DNA from: Climacteris rufus
Taxonomy: Eukaryota > Chordata > Aves > Passeriformes > Climacteridae
DNA length: 64,000 nucleotides
Direction of reading: 5' to 3'
Assembly (NCBI GenBank): GCA_013398175.1
Contig: VZRZ01004175.1
Location: 486,640 to 550,639, forward strand
Under the pieces are notes generated by a model. It had not been told where the DNA came from. It saw only the letters and a list, made by a program, of their open reading frames with translations, and did not search any database. Below are positions 22,898 through 35,240 of this stretch, piece by piece. The position numbers and the translations under genes are program-made. How positions within the stretch are numbered: the first letter of the stretch is position 1; every line of letters begins with the position of its first letter.

Positions 22898-25800
22898 TTG
22901 TGGATCCTGGAAAAAGTATGCCTGTGCAGAGGAACAAGACTTAGTGGAAAATGTTCCTTAGGAAATGCTGTGTATCTGTCTATAATGCCTATCCATGGTA
23001 GAGTGCTATTATAATATCGATATGGATTAGTTTGATAGAATTCTGTTTTATTTCACTAAAGTTATTCTAATAAACATGCAAATAGAAGGCTTTGTAAAAT
23101 AGGCATAAAACTCCAATATTTATTCTCTGAAGCAAATGGATATCCCACTTAAAAGTTCCCTAAACCTTGTTTCTTACCAGAGTCGTAAGGATATTAGTCT
23201 TGTGAAACAAATATTGAGCAAAGCCCAGTAGGGACTCACTTCTCATTTTTGAGTTTGTTTCTCGAGATGAATAGTGTCTTGTACATATTCTTACAAGGTG
23301 ACTATCACATGGAATTGTACACAAAATGAAGTGGAAGGCTCTTCTTTCCTTTTAAGTTGTTCTAGTATTATCATAATAATTTTTATTAATACAGTAGTAG
23401 TCACAATAACTGCCCAGTTTTCCTTCATTGACATCCAAGCCCAGGGTAAATATCTTTCCATTGTCATGATGTGGTTTTTTTTGTGTTCCATGTCCAGAAG
23501 TCTGCTGAAAAGGATGTGTAGACTTGTCACTATAACAATGAGTTTCTCAGTCAGCACTTGGCAATCAAATCAACAGTTTGTTTTAGTAGCAGTCAGAGTT
23601 CTACATGGCTGTTGTTTCAATCAGTATAGAGGTCCCTGTGGTCTTAACACATTTTCATTTTGTCCATGCATGACTGAACCCAGAAAGCGTCTATGTAAAG
23701 AATAAACCCAAAACAGGGAAATAGAAAATGAGACAAGGATATGCATGAAATTAGGTAAAAGAAAGAAGTGCTGTGTGATGATCTACTAGTTTTTGCTTCA
23801 TTTGGCACTGTAACACAATACTGTTTCACAGACACACAGAGCCAGGTAGGCTTGGATTCACCTCATGGATACTCACCCTAGACCTAAATTTGAGATGGCT
23901 GGAGCTAATGCATGTGACTAAGTAGGGGCTGGCTTGGTCTAGGCACAGCCTGCCTGTGCCCCTGGAGTGCTAGAATGAAATGTAGTAGTACTCCTAAGCA
24001 AATACCTGGTATTGCATTGTTTCTGAGTTGTTGGATGCTAACATTTCAGACCATATCTAGCTCATGGATTTCTTCATTTCTCCACTATGCTCCAACATAT
24101 ACTGCAGATATGTTCTTACATTTTTTTAACATGTGCTCATATTCTTTCTTCAGAATTCTTTGTGTTGTTTTTTATTTGGGTGTGCTGCAGAAAGAAAATG
24201 TGTATGCTTTAACCTTGCTGTATATAGCAAATTTTCAGGAACTGGCTATTAGTGTTGGGATTTAGGTTTCAGCAAGAGGGGTTTGTCTATGCTACCTATG
24301 CATACCTATGAATCCACTTATGTACCCATATAAAGGTAGAAAAGATCCAATAAGGATGTATGCAGATACTACCTCACAGTCTGCCCCTTCCAGCAGAAAC
24401 TAGTTAATAGAGTCTTTATTTCAATTGCCATTCAGCAGAAAAGCAGTAAGATTAAGGAATTATCATTCTCATAGTGTCTCTTGTGCATGCAGGAAAATCA
24501 AACTACAGATTATTTCTTAGGGCTACACCATATTTAGGGAATGTATCTCTCCTATGTTGACTCTTCAAAAGGCATTCATTCCCAGGCACAGCATGGGGCA
24601 AGTGGCTCTGCCATCACACAGTCCCTGCAGCTGACTCTTGATTCCCCCGTATGATACCCAGATGATTTCTTGAAGGTCACATAAAGGTAACCATACTACT
24701 CCATGCTTTCTCCCAGTAGTGAGTTCTATACATTGTTTTATAGTCTCAAGTCTCAAGTATCCCATGTCCTAAATGAAGGTACCATTATGTAACAATTCTT
24801 GCCTTGAAAACTCAGTATATCAAACTAGGTCAGAACATATTCATAAATGCTGAATCCTATAATGAGAAGTGCAGTCACTTTATGAGCAGCCTCCATGAAC
24901 CTACTAGTAATTTTTTTTTACATTCCAATTGCTAAAAATTATATTAGCATCTCTTTAGGCTCCCTGTAGAGAACCATCAAATCAGACCTGTGAGGGGTGT
25001 CAGAAGAGAACAATGTACATACAAAGATACTTGGCTTCTCTGTGTCTGGTGATAAGGAACCATACTGTATATCTGGTCATTTGCTGGATATAATTAAGAT
25101 GTAGTTAGGTAACAGAAACTGAAAATGCACTACTAGGTGAATGATTGCAATTTAACACATTCTGTAGTAGAAAACAAGCATATAGTACATCAGAAGAAGA
25201 AGTAGTTTCCCTCTGGTACAAAGTGTCTCTGACAGGAATGTGACACACATAGAAGCAAAGTCTATAAACAAAGGCAAAAAGAATAATGCAACAGCAACTG
25301 CTGCCAGTTTTGGAATAGGATACATCCAGTGATTTATTGAGTGAATAACTGCACTGTATTTCTCAGTATTTACTGTGTAAAACCATAGCCCTTGGTGATG
25401 TAAATTAATCCCTTTCATGATTTTTATGTGCTTGGTATTGGTTGCAAGTTGATGCAGAAATTAATGACCAGAAATAAATTAATAAAAATTATATTGGCAA
25501 AAAATATTCTTATATATTTTTGTCATATTAACAGATATATGTACCACCAAATATTCTTGTTCCTCTCAGAAAGACTAAGCAATAGATTTCTAGGCCAAGT
25601 CCCTGCTAAACATTTCAGCTGCTTTAATGTTCATTTATTAATTAGACAGCATCATTGGGAACATGCACAGACAGGATAGAGGTTTGATGGATGAGGACTG
25701 AAAACATTCATCAAATAAAGGAAGATTACAACTTCCATTGTTGTTTAACAATCAATAGAGCAAAAGTACCTTTTTTTTTTTTTTTTTTAAATTCCTCTCT

Positions 25801-26705
25801 AACAACACTATTTACTAGAACAATCATCTGTTCGTCCAGAAAGAAGGATGCAAAGTTTTGGTTCCTTGCTCACCTTACATTTCCCACTCCTGAGAACAAT
25901 GCCAAGCCTTATTGCAGTAGCATATGAGTTGGGCAAGATGTATAAACCCTTTCTGCAGCAACCGTACTACTGCACAGTGGGGATTCAGGGTTCACAGATG
26001 TGAGAAAAAGCATGTTTGAGAGTTTTTGCTAACTCTCAGCAACCTAATGCTGATGTGCTCCCACTGAGAATATGAACTTGTCTTCAGCCCTTGTTCAGAC
26101 GAAGATGTCTGTAGTCTACTTGAAACAGATCTGAGCTAGAACAGGTATAGTTGAAAAACTTTGTGAACTGTCAGCCACAAGCTTATATTTTCAATTTTTC
26201 TTTCCCAAATGTTGCATTTGTTGCTGTTCATTCCCAGAATGAAGCAGAATACAAGAATCTCAGAGTAAACCCTCTTGTAGAGGACTTGCTACTGCAATAG
26301 TCAAGCTCAAACATGTTTAGTTGACAAGAGACCTGATGCTGTATTTCTCCCTTTCCCCATAAGTGCTCTGTTACAAAACTGTTTAATGCATAAAAATAGT
26401 ATATGCTTCACTTTAAAAGAGGGGATGTCTTCAGTACTTGTCTTGAACATTCTCGAATGCACATCTCAGTCCAACACAGGAACCTTTAAATCCGAAGAGA
26501 AATCTCTTCCCTATTTCCTATTGACTCACATTCTTAACTTGTTGCCTGGTGCTCTGAGAGATACAGGCTGTCTGATTACTATTTACAGGGTAAGACACAG
26601 CTTTGAGCAGTGGGTTCCATCGCATTACTGAGACAACTCAGATATCCAAAGACCCAACCAAGTAAAACTCAAGAATAATATAATTTTATTGTTGTACCTG
26701 TGGGG
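22898..26705. other. AT-rich unique sequence, no convincing gene
   Basis: The longest open frames in the window outside repeats lie at 23274-23705 (plus, 143 codons) and 23291-23557 (minus, 88 codons). They overlap each other on opposite strands, lack recognisable domains and are hydrophobic, as expected from AT-rich DNA. An 18-base T run lies at 25771-25788. No other feature was recognised. Confidence 0.5.
25771..25788. repeat. Poly-T run, 18 bases
   Basis: A homopolymer followed by AAATTCC. No retrotransposon body is recognisable on either side. Confidence 0.9.
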
Positions 26706-26820
26706 AAAAAAAAAAANNNNNNNNNNNNNNNNNNNNNNNNNNNTGTGATCCTGGGGGAAAAAAAAAAAAAAACCCCACAAAACAAAAAAAAAAAAAAACC
26801 AAAACAAAAAAAAAACCAAA
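26706..26820. repeat. A-rich low-complexity run around an N gap
   Basis: Runs of A with occasional CC or CAAAAC interruptions flank 27 undetermined bases at 26717-26743. The visible part extends to about 26820. A homopolymer-rich tract is a common cause of a short assembly gap. Confidence 0.9.
26717..26743. other. Assembly gap (27 N)
   Basis: Undetermined bases inside the A-rich tract. The true length is unknown. Confidence 0.99.
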
Positions 26821-28404
26821 ATAAACATGCTTAGCTATGCTTAATGTAAAGTACACATGTTATCACCACAAACAAGAACATAATTTAAGACTTCAGTGAA
26901 GAGTACATTCATGTGAGAAAGGGAGAAAAGGTATATTGACTTTGTTTAAAACAATGTTGATGTTTTAGAATGATGTCATTTCTACACTATTTGATCCCAG
27001 GATTTACAATAAATTCTATCAAAAAAAGACACTGAAGACATAGCAATTGAAACTCTGAGGAAAGATTCTTTCTTGTTGTAATATTTCATAAGGACTGTAC
27101 TGTTCATGTGACCTTTGCAGTTCTGCGATCTCTAATATGAAATTATAAATGTCTCAATCATCTGTATCTCATAAAATGTCTGCCTTTGTTATAAATTAGA
27201 ATAGATGTAAGGCAAATGAGAAAAGTGAGAGACAGTCCTACAAATATGAATTTATGGGTCTGCCCGCTACTGTCTCTACTTCAAACTTTATGTAGCCCTT
27301 TTTTTGTAAATGAGTTTCATAGCTGTCGTTCTGATATATTGATTTGTGCAAGATGTACCTCATGGCTCTGTGGCACTCTTCCTCACCAAAAATAACAACA
27401 CAGTGGGAGGAAAAAATTGCAACAAACTGACATTAGGGATAACAAAAATGTGTCAGTAGAACAACAAATTCCGTTTGATTGGACTTCTCATGCAGTCTAT
27501 ATGGGAAATTATGCATCTAATTTTCTTTCAAAATAGCTTGTATTATACTATGCAATATTCAATGTAGCTTGAAATTATGTTCTTACCACTGCATCTTAGG
27601 TGGATGATTTGCTAGCTGATGTTGCTTAGAGCTAGTGTCTGCGTTTGGTAATTTTTATTCCACACTTCTCTATCTGCAGATATTAATATTGCATGATTCA
27701 TAATTTCTTAGGGGATTTTTTGAGAAAAGGAACACCTTTCTTCATAAACCTTTTTTTCCTATGCATTAGAAAAATATTGCACCTATAGGGCTGTATATGT
27801 ATGAATAGCAGATACAGTTGTATTTTGCTCTGTTCCTAAGCTTATCATCATATCAGCAAACACTAACACATTTGCTGTTCTGAAACAAATACATTATAAA
27901 ATTCATGCTCTCTTTCTCCCTTTCACTCTCTCTGCCTGTAATGTACATATTTTCAACTTTCTGTAACTTTACTGATACAGAGTTTTCAGGCCATTATTGT
28001 TCTCATATAAGTGCACAGGAAACAATTTAACACAGTGTAAAGAACCTCCATTATTTAATGTAAGAGTGACTCTTTACTAGTAAGCTGTTTTGAACTTCTT
28101 ATATCATTTATAATGGCTAACCTGATAGAAGAGGTGGTAATTGATACTGAATGTTAAAACAATTACGTTTTAATTAACTTCTTACGTTGAAGTACAGTGT
28201 GATATGTAGATACAAACTGGTAAGAGGTTAAACTGAAAGACTTAAAAAGTCTTTAGAGAAGTGAGAACCACTAGGCTTAAGTTATTAGATTGCTTAGGTC
28301 TTGAATTGCTCCCCCTTGAGTGTTCAGTTAGTGTGCAAAACAGCTTCTGCTTTTATTACAATTCCATTCTTATATTACTTAAATTTCATGGTATCACTGG
28401 GATA
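26821..28404. other. AT-rich unique sequence, no gene seen
   Basis: No gene, RNA gene or repeat recognised. Confidence 0.55.
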
Positions 28405-28487
28405 TAGGTGCCAAGTATGGCAGGGGAATTTGAACTAGATCAGCTTTAAGGTCCCTTCCAACCCAAACCTTTCTGTGATCCTATGAT
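28405..28487 (+). mobile_element. CR1 3' end, about 80 bp
   Basis: GGCAGGGGAATTTGAACTAGATCAG, then TTTAAGGTCCCTTCCAACCC and a terminal TTCTGTGATCCTATGAT, as in the last bases of a CR1 in plus orientation. It is severely 5'-truncated. Confidence 0.9.
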
Positions 28488-28974
28488 ACAAGGTTTAAAT
28501 TCTTCAACAATCTTAAATCAAGACTCAATCAAAATAGGGGCACATCAGCCACAACCTGTGAATTCAAAGAGATTGCATAACCTGAGAAACAAAGTGACTT
28601 CTTTTGTAACCTTGTGGTTGGATGACTCATACCAGCAAGGTTTTTTTTCATAGATTTCCTGCAAAGACACAGGTTTTGTCAAAAACATTAGAGTTCTTTC
28701 TCTAAACAGTTTTTTTAATCATTAGGCTAAAAAGCCATTAATTATTGTCTCTATCTTCACATTTTCTTACCTTAATTTGTGCCCTCTTTCTTCACCAAGG
28801 AAGATAAAAAGGTCAAGGTTGCATCTTTCACAAGATATCTGGTGACCTTGAGGCTAGGTCGCTGTCCTGGTAGTAGATTATGTCAGTTCAAATAACTTCA
28901 GCATCTGAAACTCTGCGAATCAAGTTCTTTCATGTAATTGGTTACGATTCAAATTATAAAGGTGTAAATTAACA
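28488..28974. other. Unique sequence, no gene seen
   Basis: Nothing recognised in this stretch of about 490 bases. Confidence 0.55.
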
Positions 28975-29400
28975 GGAACACTCTGTTAGAGAGCAGACAG
29001 GGTGAGTCCAGTGCAGACTGTGCTCCACAATTAGGGTCTGAAAATTGTGGTCAGTGCAAGGAACTGGTAGCAGAGGGCAACCCAGACAGAGAGGACAAGG
29101 AACCAAGTCTGGAATTCATTGACCACGTCCAGCCAGGAGCAATCAGGGCCAGTGGGAAGACTGGAGACAAGGCTGCAGAGTAGGGCTGAAAGGTGTACTT
29201 ACCTACAGTGTAGGGCTGAAGTCCATCCTGGAGACAGCACAGGGACACAGCTGGAGACATTTTCCTACAGCATCACCACAACAAAAGACTGGGATTAAAT
29301 GGGGTTCGCAGAGCAACGGCGAAGCAGCAAGGAGGCTGAGCAGGGTCACAAAAGCCCATTAGTGACCACAATGCTCTGACAAATGCCTGTCAATCTCTTG
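28975..29400. mobile_element. Probable unclassified LTR-like repeat
   Basis: A block less AT-rich than its surroundings, with an internal echo of TAGGGCTGAA (29181 and 29211). It shares two motifs with 36480-36620: TGCAGAGTAGGGCTGAAAG (29174-29192 and 36492-36510, exact) and GGAACACTCTG.TAGAGAG (28975-28993 and 36602-36620, one mismatch). The GACTGGGATTAAATGGGG part resembles avian LTR sequence as I remember it. Termini and orientation are unclear. The 69-codon minus frame at 29051-29260 is inside the block and has no known domain. Confidence 0.45.
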
Positions 29401-30905
29401 TGTCTTATCACTTAAAACACTGAAAGATGAGTAGAGGTATTGATTGTCAGTAGAGGATTCCAGGCTTTACTCTTGATGAGGGGAGAGGCAGATATTAGGG
29501 GTGAAAGGGATTCAAGGCATGGTATTCTGTAGATATTTCTTATCATCCAGCTCCAGGTGATTCCCTATTTAGCATATAATTACTGTCTTTTCACAGTACC
29601 AGTGTGACCCCAAATCCTGGTATGAAAACTCTCATGTTTCACTTCAGGAGTTTAACATCAAGGTCATTTATTAAACTGTGTAATAGATGACTTTCTGAAG
29701 ACCTGCAGTTTTAGGAGGAAAACGTGAACATTTTGGAAATACACACAAATTGTCACACTGAATCAAGAACAGCATAAAGGCAATTGATGACATTTTAAAG
29801 TACCTCTTTTTCACAGTTATCTTTCATTACAGTAGAGAACATGACTTTTAAAAGCTATAACTCAAGAATGAAATATTCTAGTTTGATTTGGGATGACATA
29901 TATCAGTCTTTTTATTTGGTTTGACTTTTTAACTTCCAATAAGCCAGCGTAGTCTCTAGATACTAATAAAGCTCTTTTGCATTGAGGTACTCATCAGTTC
30001 AAGATTAATGCAGTATCTTGCAAAATTTAGAATTGTGACCATTGTCTTCCCTAAACATATACTCAGTTCTAAAATATGTAAAGCATTTTTCTAGTTTTAA
30101 ATGGTAAAAAGAAAAAAAAGCCTCATAAGACTAAGGTTTCCATTCACTTAAACAAAACAGTGTTACTTTAATTGATAAAGTAAGTGTGAAATATTAGTGA
30201 CAGCGGCAAACTTTTCACTTAATTCTGCATACTTTACAATTAGTTTAAATTATAAATACTGGAAAAGTTTTGTAAAGTTAAGCATTTGAAACATATTTTG
30301 AAAATACATAGCTTACATTTAAAATGCATTACTTTGCAAGAATTAAGAAGTCATCTTTGTGCCAGAATTCAGACTTATTTTCTTTTCCATTAGTAAGTTC
30401 ATCTGACTACATATGGATTGTGGCAGAATTGAGTCATGAGCTAAAATGACATATCATTAAAAGCTTTTTAATTACTACTGCCTCAGAGTTAGAAATTTAG
30501 ATTTTTTTTTTTATTTTATTCCAAACACAAATTTATTAAATACATAGTGGATTTAGCTCTATTTCATGCCCATGTGGTCAAGAAAAGATATCTGGCAAAG
30601 AGAAAACCATGGTCAGACAAAATGTCATAATGTTGTGTGAAAAAGGACAAAGTCTGCTTGGGATTAAAACCTATCAAGTTTTTATAAATGTCAAATGATC
30701 TTTTCAATGTAATCTCTGTTTACAATACTACTTTGTCCCTTTTGCTCTCACTGCTCAGCAGACATTTTTTCTCTTTCTAATAGGAACCCATTATGTGGTT
30801 GTCATTATTAATCTTTGTTATGAGCTACCTCCATAATTAACCCTTTTTGTTTTAGCAGAATATTTTATATAGTCCAGAATTTTTTGAGTATGAGCAAAGA
30901 GTCAT
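29401..30905. other. AT-rich unique sequence, no gene seen
   Basis: Nothing recognised. The stretch has no open frame of 60 codons or more. Confidence 0.55.
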
Positions 30906-30911
30906 TAATAA

Positions 30912-31249
30912 TGTCGCCCTGACTTTTGCAGTTCTGGATGTTGTCATTCTTTTGTAGCTAGTTTCTCACATTCTTCCATATAAACATAGCCATGTTATTG
31001 TAATGGTATCTTATCGTTTACATTCCTTTCTCCTGGGCACAGAAGTTTGATGGACATTTCCTTTGACCAGTGTGATTGAGGGATGACAAGCTCATTCCTC
31101 CAATGGACAGTGATTTCTAAAATGCATCTATAATAAACAGGGTGGGTCTCGCCCGCGCAGTTGCTCGGAGTTTCTCCAGCAGCTGCTCCTTACTCTCTTA
31201 ACAGGTGTTTCTTGTCTCTCCTTCCTTCATTCGTGTCGTTACTGCTACA
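30912..31249 (+). mobile_element. Compact solo LTR with 6-bp target duplication
   Basis: A 338-bp block starting TGTCGCCCTGAC and ending TTACTGCTACA, flanked by perfect TAATAA repeats at 30906-30911 and 31250-31255. It contains TATAAA near 30980, CCAAT near 31100 and AATAAA at 31132-31137, all in plus orientation. After the AATAAA there is a CpG-bearing stretch (GTCTCGCCCGCGCAGTTGC) unlike the AT-rich surroundings. TG...CA ends, signal order and duplication together support a solo LTR. The TAATAA repeat is simple in an AT-rich context, so chance is not fully excluded. Confidence 0.75.
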
Positions 31250-31255
31250 TAATAA

Positions 31256-34200
31256 CACCCCCTGAGATTTTTGCCTATGAAGGTAATTTTTATTAATACA
31301 GCTTTAATTTTGTTTGCTCACATCATCTCACTGTATATGTTAAGATCTGGATGTTTAGAACAAGGTCAAGCATCTCATGCTAAAAGTGATAAAATTACTG
31401 TGGCTATGCCACAGTAAATACCAGTAAATACCCAAAGGGCTATATCAACCTTATACAGAAATGAGGGACATTCTTCCAAGATTTATAAGAGGTTGCATTA
31501 TCTATCTTTAAACCTTTCCATCTCTTGTAGTGCCAAATCTATATACCAGATTTTGTCTTGCTATATAATTTCCTGGGAAGTACCTTAAGCCTCTAAGCCT
31601 CTGTTCAGTCATGACAGGGAGCTGAAATTGAGTACAGTGACCTCTATTATTTTGATTGTTACTAAATGAAATGGAATTTAGCTCGCCTTCCTTTTGTTCT
31701 AAAGCAAAGGCTGTTTTCAGAAGGGTTTAGATCAAGCCGTAACCCATTTTAAAAAAAGAAGAAAAGAAATTTCCACTGTATAGCAAACAATGAAAAAGAA
31801 GAATGTTAAATTAAATTACCTTTTACTTCTTATTCTACTCATATGATCATTAACCAAAAACTTATTTTACTAAAAGGCAGATTGTTCAAAGTCAAAAGGA
31901 AGCTAGGCTGAACCTCTAGACCTCAAGAAAATTCTATTTTAAAAGTAATGCAAATGTTCACTAGTTTCAATATACAACATTTGTAACTGAAAACACAATG
32001 AATATATCTGAAGTAATATGTACTGACATATGAGGCTGACCTTCATATCACAGCAGCCTTTTCTTCTATTCTTTCCTACACTGTCAAAACTAATCTGAAA
32101 GAAAGTTGATGGGATATGGCTTGTTGTTTGCTTGTTTGTTTTATTATGGAAGTAATGCAGCTTTCTTCTTATGCAGTTTAACAGTGTTGTCCTAAAAAGA
32201 ACGATAAGAACAGTAGCAAAAAGAGTTATGAAGGAACCTTGATCCCATCCACTGGTGATCTCAGAACTGGCAGAGGTGGTGGTTGGAGTTAGAAGTCTGG
32301 GTTTATCTATTAGAGCATATAATCAGCAAAAAATATCTACATACAATTTATAGTATTTATGATCATTAGTAGGCAGGATAATCTAAAGTATAGAAAGATG
32401 TGCATTTACAGTTTCATTACTCCAGTTTTATTTTAAGCATTTTAATTTATTTGAGAAATATAATTTACTTGTTCTGTCAGAAACTAAGCAGTAGAGATGT
32501 AAAATATCTTTTTTAATGTCCATTTTGGGGCCTCAGGAAAGACAGTTTTTGTCCTTTTTGTTGTTGTTTGTTGTTGTTGTTTACTGGAAAGGTTAAAAAT
32601 AAAAAAAACTTCATAATATTAAAAATCTGTATAGTCTAGTTTGACTAAGAAAAAGGTGTCTAGAATTTTGTATGGGACTACATAAGAATTTATTCACTGG
32701 AGTATGATTCACTACCAGTGATACAAATTGTTAAAAATAAAAAACTGTAGATATGAAATAACTGAAAGAAAAGTTTTTCTCTCTGCCAAGTGTTCCTACT
32801 CTTTATCTCCACAACCAATTTTGACCTGTACCTGAGAAAAATTGTGAAAATAAACCTACATTGAAGGAAGAAAGGAGAAGAAAATAATTTTATTTGAGTG
32901 GCCATTTTAAAATTTGACACCTGAAAGTATTTTATTTTAGACTTTTAAGAGAGCTTTTGGCTTATTTATGAAGTCTCTGAATTCTAATTTTGTATTAATT
33001 TCATTAGTCTGTATTTCCCTTTGTTACCTGTTTTCACTTAATCTTAGTACTTCGGGAGAAACCTTAGCACTACATTTTGACACTGTTAAAAACAGTACTG
33101 AAAAGAATCCTAACAGTCTAAACCCAGTAGATGCATTTGCTCTTGTAGGTGCTTCGAAATTCTTCAGACATAATATTTCTTATTTCCTCCATTCCTATAT
33201 TAATTCTTTTCTAGGGTGGGAAGAGAGGCATTTGTGGAATTATGGCCTAAACACTGGGGCTAACAGCAATTTTAAGAGAGCAGACTATCACAGGCAAACT
33301 TCTTTTTACCATGAATAATTCATAAGCAGATTAATTCCAAGTTGTATAAAAAAGGCAATTGTCAAAAGCACTTATGTAATTTAGAAGCTCGAGTTTTATT
33401 CAGGAAAATATATTTTAGAAATCTAACTTTAGGGTACACTTTTTTTAATGTGTGATCTAATTCTCTATTTTGTCTCATTTTTTTAAAGAAGCAATAACTC
33501 ATTTTTTAAAATGTTGGTTCATCTGCTTCAAAATTTGAAGTTTAAAACAATGGAAACTTATTTTCCCTTAATGAAAGGGGACAGGCTAAAAGTAAACATC
33601 CTATCAAAACTCAAATAATGCCAGTAGCCAATGCTGAGGATTGATTTAGCATGGCTAAAGGAATTCATTTGCATTGTGTCTCCATTACATAGCCATATTG
33701 CAATGAAGTTCTCCAGTCCACTAGAAATACATCTATTAGTCTAGACAAGATAGACAAACTAAAGCCTGTTTAGTAAGGACATTCAGTTTCCCTTATACTT
33801 GAGACATTGTCAGGGCAGCACACTGTCTGCTCATTTTAAAAAGTCTGATGAAAAATTGGAGTGGACAATGCTGAATGTCTCAAATTTATTAAAGATTTTA
33901 TAGTGAAAGACATAAGAGTTTGGTTTATCAGGAAGAAATAATGGAGGTTTGTGTCATTGCTCATAAGTAAACTTCTGTGATGTAGAAAACAGGCAATAGT
34001 GGTTTTTTTAGTAATGAAGATATAAAAAAGCCCTCAATAAACCTCTCTATTCTCTATCTCTATATCTGTAAATAGAGTTATATGTCTTTCTAGAAGGACC
34101 AAGTGAACTGTAATACTCGTTTCTCTACAGAGAGACAGACCAGGCTGAAGCCCCTTCTGTCCTTAAGGTCTACCCATGGCATATTTTATTTGTCACTATC

Positions 34201-34379
34201 CTCGTAAATGTTCTAAAACAACAACCAAATGGTTCAGTGCACATATGTAGTTTTATACAACTAGTAAGCAGGTAAATGGAAGGCCTAACAAAAACATGTG
34301 TGCTATAACACTGAAAAAGTTAAAAGGATGAAAAAAATTCTAGTTCTAAATTAAATGTTTTAAATTATAATACTTGCAT
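31256..34379. other. AT-rich unique sequence, no gene seen
   Basis: There is a TTG-rich run at 32559-32581. The 116-codon frame at 32968-33318 begins with a hydrophobic stretch resembling a signal peptide, but it has no recognisable domain and no coding bias that I can see. I treat it as chance. Confidence 0.5.
32559..32581. repeat. TTG/TTTG simple repeat
   Basis: TTGTTGTTTGTTGTTGTTG-type microsatellite, short and imperfect. Confidence 0.85.
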
Positions 34380-34950
34380 TGGGTTTGTGTGGCAAGGTTT
34401 TTGTAGAAGTGGAGGCAACAGTGATGGCTTCTCTGAGAAGCTGCAGAAGCTTCCTCCGTGTCTGTCAAAGCCAAAGCCAGCTGGCTCCAAGCCAGATCTG
34501 CCACTGGCCAAGGCTGAATCCATCAGTGAGAGTGGTAATGCCTCTGGGAGAAAAGATTTAAGAAGAGGGGAATGTTATTGTGCCAGGAGACTTGCAACAA
34601 GACAGAGGAGTGAGAACATGTGAGAGAAACAGCTAAGCAGACACCAAGGTCAGTGCAGAAGGAGAGGGAGGAGGTGCTCCAGGTGCTGGAGCAGAGAAAC
34701 CCCTGAAGATCATGGTGCAGACCATGGTGAGACAACTATGCCCCTGCAGCCCATGGAAGACCACAGAGGATGCAGAGATCCACCTGCAGCCTGTGGAAAG
34801 AGAGTGGACCCCATGTTGGAGCAGGTGGATGTGCCCCAAGGAGGCTGTAACTCTGCAGGAAACCTCTGGTTTATTCTCTCTTTGAAGTGAATATTGTGAT
34901 AGGTTATTTCTTTACTCTACTGTAGTTGGTAAAGGTCTATGATAGACGAT
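34380..34950 (+). mobile_element. ERVL-like LTR, sense orientation
   Basis: It starts TGGGTTTGTGTGGCAAGG, a start typical of a common avian LTR, followed by GGCTTCTCTGAGAAGCTGCAGAAGC, CAAGCCAGATCTGCCACTGGCC, GAAAAGATTTAAGAAGAGGGG and a run of units containing GGTGCTGGAGCAG, CATGGTGCAGACCATGG and CCTGCAGCCCATGGAAG. The unit region is the sense counterpart of the inverted units at 21800-22165. The 3' end is eroded near 34900-34950 and lacks a clean CA terminus or target duplication. Four short frames here (60-78 codons, two on each strand) are not genes. Confidence 0.78.
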
Positions 34951-35014
34951 TTTTTATTAAAACTTGTTATGCACTTTAGAGTTCAATATCTGAAGTGCAT
35001 TACTGATTATAAAC

Positions 35015-35240
35015 AAATCACAGAAAAATTTGGTCTAAAAGAACCTTTAGGTGATACCTTTTCTAACTTCTGCTCAAAACAGAGCTACATGCAAGTTGTT
35101 CAGAATCTTGTGCACTAAATTTTTGAAAATCTCTACAAGTAAAACATCCCTAACTTCTCTGGGCAACCCTTTCTCTGTCTTCTTAAACAGTCCTTCCAAA
35201 GTGCTATTTAAAGCTACTAAACTCTAATTTAAATGAAGAC
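35015..35240 (-). mobile_element. Old CR1 3' end fragment
   Basis: Inverted CR1 3' region of an older subfamily: ATCACAGAAAAATTTGGTC, TTCTGCTCAAAACAGAGC, CAAGTTGTTCAGAATCTTGTGCA, then AACTTCTCTGGGCAACCC. It is strongly diverged. Confidence 0.7.

Noticed and set aside
23274..23705. 143-codon plus frame overlapping an 88-codon minus frame
   Set aside because: They overlap on opposite strands, are hydrophobic or basic as expected from AT-rich DNA, and match no family that I know.
32968..33318. 116-codon plus frame with a signal-peptide-like start
   Set aside because: Hydrophobic N-termini are common in translated AT-rich DNA. The remainder shows no cysteine pattern, repeats or domain.
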